From positions 1,178,001 through 1,242,000 of the forward strand of contig AP018280.1 of assembly GCA_004296455.1 (NCBI GenBank): DNA of 64,000 nt. The letters run 5' to 3'. The position numbers and the translations under genes are program-made. Every line of letters begins with the position of its first letter. Position 1 is the stretch's first letter. Shown in pieces: positions 58,031 to 64,000 of the stretch. Source of the DNA: Calothrix sp. NIES-4101 (GTDB taxonomy: Bacteria; Cyanobacteriota; Cyanobacteriia; Cyanobacteriales; Nostocaceae). The notes beneath the pieces are model-generated. The model did no database searches. It saw nothing but the letters and a program-made list of their open reading frames with translations, and was not told the origin of the DNA.

Positions 58031-58161
58031 TCAGAAAAGAAGAATGCGGGGAATGCGGGAACGAACAGGGAGCGTTTCCGCGTCTCCCACTCCCTCCTCG
58101 ATTCGCTCCTCAATTTTGGGAACAAAATCTATTTCCGGGAATCTTGTAAGAGAAGCAATTT

Positions 58162-58803
58162 ATGTATTCAACTGTTGTGGAGAGACTTCAGACTGTATCT
58201 AGTGCAATTGTGATCGCGATCGCATCTCTGTTGGGTGGTATGAATTCGGCTATGGCTCAACAGAATATTCCCACCTGCCGACCTCCCAACGCTGGCGAAT
58301 ATCTTTTGTTGGTTATTAGTCCCAGCACCGATAATCAAAATCAATTACGTCGGGTTTTACCTCCCGAAACCAACACCAATGTCTGTAGATACCTCAACGA
58401 TACCGTCACACGCATTGGTGGTTTCACAAAGTTAGATGATGCCAATCGCTGGGCGAGATTTGTCCGTGATTCTGCGGGTCTATCTGCAATTATTACTACT
58501 AAACCACAAGATACATCTGCCGCTCAACCAGCTAACTATAAACCCCAAGCACTTGGTCAAGGCTATGCAGTATTAGTCGATTACTTCAATAATCCCGATG
58601 TAGCCAAACAGGTGCAGCAAGTTGTTGGTGGTGACATTGGCTTTGTTTCCTATGCACAACGTCCCTATTTACTCGCTGTATTTACAACTAATTCTCGAGA
58701 AGCCCAAACCACATTACAATCTTTAAGCGAACGTGGCTTTTTTGCTCAGTTAGTTGATGCCCGTCGGGTAATGTTGTTGCGTCAAGTTGTGAAGTTGCAG
58801 TAA
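58162..58803 (+). CDS. Exported hypothetical protein, 213 aa
   Basis: A signal peptide (AIVIAIASLLGGMNSAMAQ) precedes two similar halves (about 40-100 and 130-205). Each starts YLLLVISPS or YAVLVDYFN and continues with a helix and a GGFTKLDDANRWARFVRDSAGLSA- or ERGFFAQLVDARRVMLL-type segment. This resembles SPOR-like folds that bind peptidoglycan, which is inference. Conserved style in cyanobacteria, function unknown. Confidence 0.72.
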   Translation: MYSTVVERLQTVSSAIVIAIASLLGGMNSAMAQQNIPTCRPPNAGEYLLLVISPSTDNQNQLRRVLPPETNTNVCRYLNDTVTRIGGFTKLDDANRWARFVRDSAGLSAIITTKPQDTSAAQPANYKPQALGQGYAVLVDYFNNPDVAKQVQQVVGGDIGFVSYAQRPYLLAVFTTNSREAQTTLQSLSERGFFAQLVDARRVMLLRQVVKLQ

Positions 58804-58813
58804 ACCTATTCTA

Positions 58814-58838
58814 GAGGCGCGATTAGACATCGCGTCTC
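58814..58838 (+). terminator. Hairpin terminator
   Basis: GAGGCGCGAT pairs with ATCGCGTCTC (one G-U) around a 5-base loop, 10 bp after the stop of the 213-aa gene, followed by an A/T-rich stretch (TTTAATTATTTTTTC). Confidence 0.7.
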
Positions 58839-59035
58839 CAGCATATTTAATTATTTTTTCATATGCTCCAAGGAATAAATATTCTCGATCTACTAGCTGC
58901 TGCGGAAGTTGTTGTGTCTAAAATTTGCTTATCAGAATTTAAGTAATTTGAATTTAAGTAATTTGATTTGATTGATTTGCTAACACCAAATTCCCCTAAA
59001 ATTCGTTTGTTAGCTCAAAACACATATCTGAAATA

Positions 59036-59872
59036 ATGACCAATCAAAGCAAGATTCCAGTAATTGTTAACGGTGCTGCGGGCAAAATGGGGCGTGAAGT
59101 GGTGAAATCGATCGCGCAAGCAGGCGACATGATATTAATGGGCGCTTTAGATACCAGTCCCGAACACCAAGGTAAAGACGCAGGGGAATTAGCAGGTTTA
59201 AGTGAATCGTTAGAAGTTCCAATTACTAACCAACTGGAACCAATGTTGGGTTATGTTGCCGGGGAGCGGCAAATGCAACCAGGGGTAATGGTAGACTTTA
59301 CCCATCCTAGTGGTGTTTATGATAATGTACGCAGTGCGATCGCCTACGGTATTCGTCCAGTCGTTGGCACAACTGGTTTGAGTCCCGAACAATTACAAGA
59401 TTTGGGAGACTTTGCTGAAAAAGCGAGTACTGGTTGTTTAATTATTCCGAACTTTTCGATTGGTATGGTGTTATTGCAACAAGCAGCAGTAACAGCATCA
59501 AAGTATTTCGACCATGTGGAAATAATTGAATTGCATCACAATCAAAAAGCTGATGCACCAAGCGGTACTGCTATTCAAACTGCCCAACTCTTGGCAGAGA
59601 TGGGTAAAACTTTTAACTTACCTCAAGTACGAGAAGAAGAAAAAATCAAAGGCGCAAGAGGTAGCGAAACTGGAGAAGGTATTAGAATACATAGTATCCG
59701 CTTACCTGGACTAATAGCCCACCAGGAAGTTATATTTGGTGCAACTGGACAAATATATACATTACGTCACGATACATCGGATCGTGCTTGTTACATGCCA
59801 GGAGTTTTACTCGCAATTCGCAAAATTCAACAGTTAAAATCTTTAGTATATGGATTAGAAAAAATATTATAG
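59036..59872 (+). CDS. dapB: 4-hydroxy-tetrahydrodipicolinate reductase
   Basis: Lysine and diaminopimelate synthesis. 278 aa. The NAD(P) site is [26 protein letters not shown] follows, then the catalytic His pair in [25 protein letters not shown] (with the Lys and the substrate loop), and [37 protein letters not shown] at the end. Single gene with its own upstream region. Confidence 0.96.
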   Translation: MTNQSKIPVIVNGAAGKMGREVVKSIAQAGDMILMGALDTSPEHQGKDAGELAGLSESLEVPITNQLEPMLGYVAGERQMQPGVMVDFTHPSGVYDNVRSAIAYGIRPVVGTTGLSPEQLQDLGDFAEKASTGCLIIPNFSIGMVLLQQAAVTASKYFDHVEIIELHHNQKADAPSGTAIQTAQLLAEMGKTFNLPQVREEEKIKGARGSETGEGIRIHSIRLPGLIAHQEVIFGATGQIYTLRHDTSDRACYMPGVLLAIRKIQQLKSLVYGLEKIL

Positions 59873-59956
59873 GCTGTCGGGAAGAGGGAATGATTGGAAT
59901 CTTTGTTCCCTTTCCCAGTCTCATTCCCTTTTCCCATTCTTCGAGTTTAATAAAAA

Positions 59957-60670
59957 ATGCTTGTTCCACTCACCCGCGAAAAGTTTGAACAACTCATCCC
60001 CCTGATTGCTACAGGACCTCAGTACAAATATTATTGGGGGAAATTTCCCAACTTTTTACAGAGGTTGCTCATTTCAGTAGTTGCTGCGGCGATCGTTTTA
60101 TTATTTGTAGTTTTATTTAGATTAGACTTCGGTCTTGTGATCTTCATACTTGGGATCGTTGGAGCATTCTATTGGCTATGGAGTCCAGCTTTTCAAGCCA
60201 GCCAACGAAACTTAAAATGTCGCCGCTACAAATATAGCGGTTTTTTCCGAGGCCGCATACTAGATTTTTGGATTACCGAAGTATTAATCAGTAAGCAGGA
60301 AACAGTTAATAACAAAGGTGATTTGGTAATTGTTGAAAACCGTGAAAAGCGAATTAATTTGGAAATAGAGGACGAAACCGGTTTTATTGCTGAATTTCAA
60401 GCTCCGTTACAGGTTGCTTATAAAGCTATTTCCTGTGGTCAATGGGCGGAATTAGTGGTCATGTCTAACCGTGCAGACCTTAGTACTATTGAAGAAATCA
60501 GTGATGTGTACATTCCCAGTCGTGACCTTTGGGTCAGCGATTATCCGTTCTTACGGCGTGATTTTTTTGCCGCAGTTAGCGGTCGTTTGCGTGATGATGA
60601 AGATTATATACCTCAACGTCACCGTCGTTCATCTGGAAGTAATAGACCCAGAAGAAAAAATGATTACTAG
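59957..60670 (+). CDS. Conserved membrane protein, 237 aa
   Basis: Cyanobacterial hypothetical protein. It starts MLVPLTREKFEQLIPLIATGPQYKYYWGKFPNFLQRLLISV, with two membrane helices (about 36-72). A cytoplasmic beta-rich domain of about 150 residues and a very basic C-terminus (RHRRSSGSNRPRRKNDY) follow. Function unknown. It ends 16 bp before convergent cobH. Confidence 0.75.
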   Translation: MLVPLTREKFEQLIPLIATGPQYKYYWGKFPNFLQRLLISVVAAAIVLLFVVLFRLDFGLVIFILGIVGAFYWLWSPAFQASQRNLKCRRYKYSGFFRGRILDFWITEVLISKQETVNNKGDLVIVENREKRINLEIEDETGFIAEFQAPLQVAYKAISCGQWAELVVMSNRADLSTIEEISDVYIPSRDLWVSDYPFLRRDFFAAVSGRLRDDEDYIPQRHRRSSGSNRPRRKNDY

Positions 60671-60686
60671 ATCACTTATAACTCAA

Positions 60687-61304
60687 TTATCCGTCTTGCC
60701 CATACGCCTGCCAGGCTAAATCAATCAAGCCATCCACAACCGCAGATGCGACTACAGCATTACCCTTACGTCCTTCAATCATAATATTGGGTATTAGCGA
60801 ATCTCGTAGCTTTTCTTTGGCTGTATCTATACCTATAAACCCTGCCGGAGTCGCGATGATGAGAGACGGTTTAATTTCCTCACCTTCAATTAACTCCACC
60901 AGCATAGAAAGTGCAGTTTGTGATTGTCCCACAACAAAAATGCCTTCTGGGTAGCGTTTTGCCAGTGTTTTAATACCCCAAGCCACGCGTGTTTTTCGAT
61001 CTTGTGGAGTTGTTACAACATCAAAACTACAAAATATTGGATTCGCAAAGGTATTTTGGATATCGTGTGTAATACCCACTTGTACCATTGGCATATCAAC
61101 AATGATAGTAGTACGTGCAGACAAGGCTGCCGCAGCTGCTTGCAGAGCACGTTCAGAGAAACGAAGCAAAGATTGATATTCAAAGTCTGCCGTAGCATAA
61201 ATGACCCGTCGTACTATTTCGTACTCTGCGGGTGAAAAAACATGATCACCAATTTCTTGGTCGATTATTGCCAAACTTTGAGCGTCAGTTATGTGCCATT
61301 CCAT
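60687..61304 (-). CDS. cobH: Precorrin-8X methylmutase
   Basis: Moves the methyl group from C-11 to C-12 to form hydrogenobyrinate (cobyrinate) in cobalamin synthesis. 205 aa from ATG 61304 (MEWHITDAQSLAIIDQEIGD). Diagnostic segments: SPAEYEIVRRVIYATADFEY and the catalytic His in MVQVGITHDIQNTFANP. Toward the C-terminus are ATPAGFIGIDTAKEKLRDS and GRKGNAVVASAVVDGLIDLA. It may also be called cbiC. Confidence 0.94.
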   Translation of the reverse strand: MEWHITDAQSLAIIDQEIGDHVFSPAEYEIVRRVIYATADFEYQSLLRFSERALQAAAAALSARTTIIVDMPMVQVGITHDIQNTFANPIFCSFDVVTTPQDRKTRVAWGIKTLAKRYPEGIFVVGQSQTALSMLVELIEGEEIKPSLIIATPAGFIGIDTAKEKLRDSLIPNIMIEGRKGNAVVASAVVDGLIDLAWQAYGQDG

Positions 61305-61795
61305 TACATTTACATTTATGCCGTCAGTCAACAGCATTCAGCTTATACTATTTTGGATTTTAGTGAACTACCTACACTACCAACCTCGATAAACAAATCA
61401 CTCTCTGAAGCAGAGCACAATCGCAACTATATAGAAAAAATAACTTAACTCCAGTTTGTCTACTACATTTTCAATACAAAAGTGAGAAAACACACTCCTG
61501 AACAGGTTTTGGTTCTTAATCAAAAAATAGATTTCTAAACGAGTTCGAGTTTTTGAAGCAGAATGAAACGCTACGAGCTTCAAATCACCATGTCCTTTTT
61601 GTAAATACTCTCGTTAACCTATACTAAATAACCCTCCATCGACACTTAAGATTGAAATAGCTAAATGAATTGAGTTCCATTGCTAAGTACTGGAATTATG
61701 GAGCAGGCACTTTGTCACCCAGATATTTTTTTGCACGAAATTCCTCTTCCAGAAAGAATTTCGGACATATTCAAAAAGAATAGGGGGATGGGGGG
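61305..61795. other. Intergenic region upstream of the rRNA promoter
   Basis: About 490 bp with no gene or structured element that I can support. Confidence 0.4.
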
Positions 61796-61824
61796 TTGAC
61801 AAAGGGGGAGGGAGTAGTTACTAT
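61796..61824 (+). promoter_or_regulatory. rRNA operon promoter
   Basis: TTGACA (61796-61801), a 17-bp spacer and TACTAT (61819-61824), about 190 bp before the 16S 5' end. It is a near-consensus sigma70 promoter oriented with the rRNA genes; the spacer is G-rich. Confidence 0.75.
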
Positions 61825-62013
61825 AAGAAAGTTGCAAACGAAAAGAGCGCGAGAGAGCGCGGTTCGAGAGCAGTAGAACCAAGAAAATAATATAGTTTGA
61901 AAGCCAGTATACAACACTTGGTAAGTGTAAGTAAAGAAATGAAGAAGACTGAAGTAAAAAATCAGTCGAGAAGAGCTAAACAAACAAATTTTAGTTTTGA
62001 TTTGTAAAAGAAC

Positions 62014-63501
<1,488 letters not shown>

Positions 63502-63643
63502 ATAGGGAGACCTAAACCCTTAGGGACAGAAACGAGAGGAAGTAGAAGTACTTGTTTGAGGAATAAGAAACTAAGAGGTCATTCCCAAGGTCGGTACAAT
63601 TACCAAGTAAGGCTTTCAAACTATATATTCAGGTTCGAGAAAT

Positions 63644-63717
<74 letters not shown>

Positions 63718-63796
63718 CCTAAATATTTTCAGTTCATAGTTCGTGGTTAATGATATAGCGAATTATAGATTTGGGAAATAGAAAGAATTGATTAAT

Positions 63797-63869
63797 GGGG
63801 GTTTAGCTCAGTTGGTAGAGCGCCTGCTTTGCAAGCAGGATGTCAGCGGTTCGAGTCCGCTAACCTCCA
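63797..63869 (+). tRNA. tRNA-Ala (UGC)
   Basis: 73 nt: acceptor GGGGGUU/AACCUCC with the G3-U70 identity pair of alanine, anticodon stem CCUGC/GCAGG with loop UUUGCAA (anticodon UGC), T stem AGCGG/CCGCU. Second tRNA of the rRNA spacer. Confidence 0.97.
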
Positions 63870-64000
63870 CCTTTTTAGAGAGGATGAGTTCAGCACCTGC
63901 TAAGTAAAGTGGTAGACTGCTGGGTGAAACCAGTAAATGAACCTTGAAAACTGCATAGTGACAGAAAAGTAGCAATTGAAAGTTCAAAAGAGCAAGAGAT

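Overview
The window is chromosomal DNA of a cyanobacterium, most likely a filamentous, Nostocales-type one. The evidence is abundant HIP1 sites (GCGATCGC), a cyanobacterial 16S rRNA gene with tRNA-Ile and tRNA-Ala in the spacer, and genes typical of oxygenic phototrophs: petE, petJ, nblS/hik33, ycf54, ycf66 and a PSI-accumulation-factor-like protein. Most of the sequence is housekeeping genes in short operons or single units separated by AT-rich intergenic DNA with small dispersed repeats.

Layout. 1-1300: 5' part of a NACHT ATPase gene (minus strand, running off the left edge), then bioD. 1528-7830, all minus strand: the most unusual region. Reading with transcription, it starts at a consensus-like promoter (7793-7828). 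There follow a 66-aa protein, five RNA units, a possible 51-aa ORF, a 216-aa-class protein, a sixth RNA unit, a 145-aa protein, a seventh short RNA unit, a Ro60-like VWA protein, a stand-alone divergent EF-Ts and a second VWA protein. 8568-14605: a response regulator, a DUF2294 protein, the TIGR02587/TIGR02588 membrane pair, a TPR protein and a secreted polysaccharide deacetylase, with three MITE-like elements between them. 14657-26909: PEP-CTERM protein, HNH nuclease, ribbon-helix-helix-like protein, a histidine kinase lacking the usual His, an SRPBCC protein, tRNA-Glu, an Na+/H+ antiporter, a cytochrome b-like protein and a proline-rich TonB-like protein. 26980-31675: petJ, petE, nblS, purD. 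31890-61304: mixed metabolism and cell envelope (epimerase, hrcA, cysE, gnd, murT/gatD, tldD, glycosyltransferase, cysteine desulfurase, pdxJ, ycf54, dapB, cobH). 61796-64000: promoter, 16S rRNA, spacer tRNAs and the start of the 16S-23S spacer.

Main discovery candidate. Between 5065 and 7454 lie seven minus-strand RNA units (called A to G here). Each is closed by a 6-9 bp terminal stem that covaries between units, then an internal loop with conserved YCC on the 5' strand and ACUU on the 3' strand, then a 7-8 bp inner stem. This is the layout of Ro-binding Y RNAs. Units B, C and F enclose a tRNA cloverleaf in normal order, with anticodon-like triplets UCC, UAG and UGU. Units E and G enclose a tRNA cloverleaf that is circularly permuted, joined to the Y stem through its anticodon stem. 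Units A and D carry no tRNA fold. They sit directly upstream of, and on the same strand as, a HEAT-like plus VWA protein with the Ro60/Rsr layout. I read the locus as a Ro-Y RNA operon with an expanded set of tRNA-mimicking Y RNAs. Bacterial Y RNAs are a known class; I do not know of this mixed seven-member array.

Other points: petE and petJ share a 15-bp palindromic operator (three copies), which suggests common control by one regulator. The murT and gatD partners are separated by an oppositely oriented gene.
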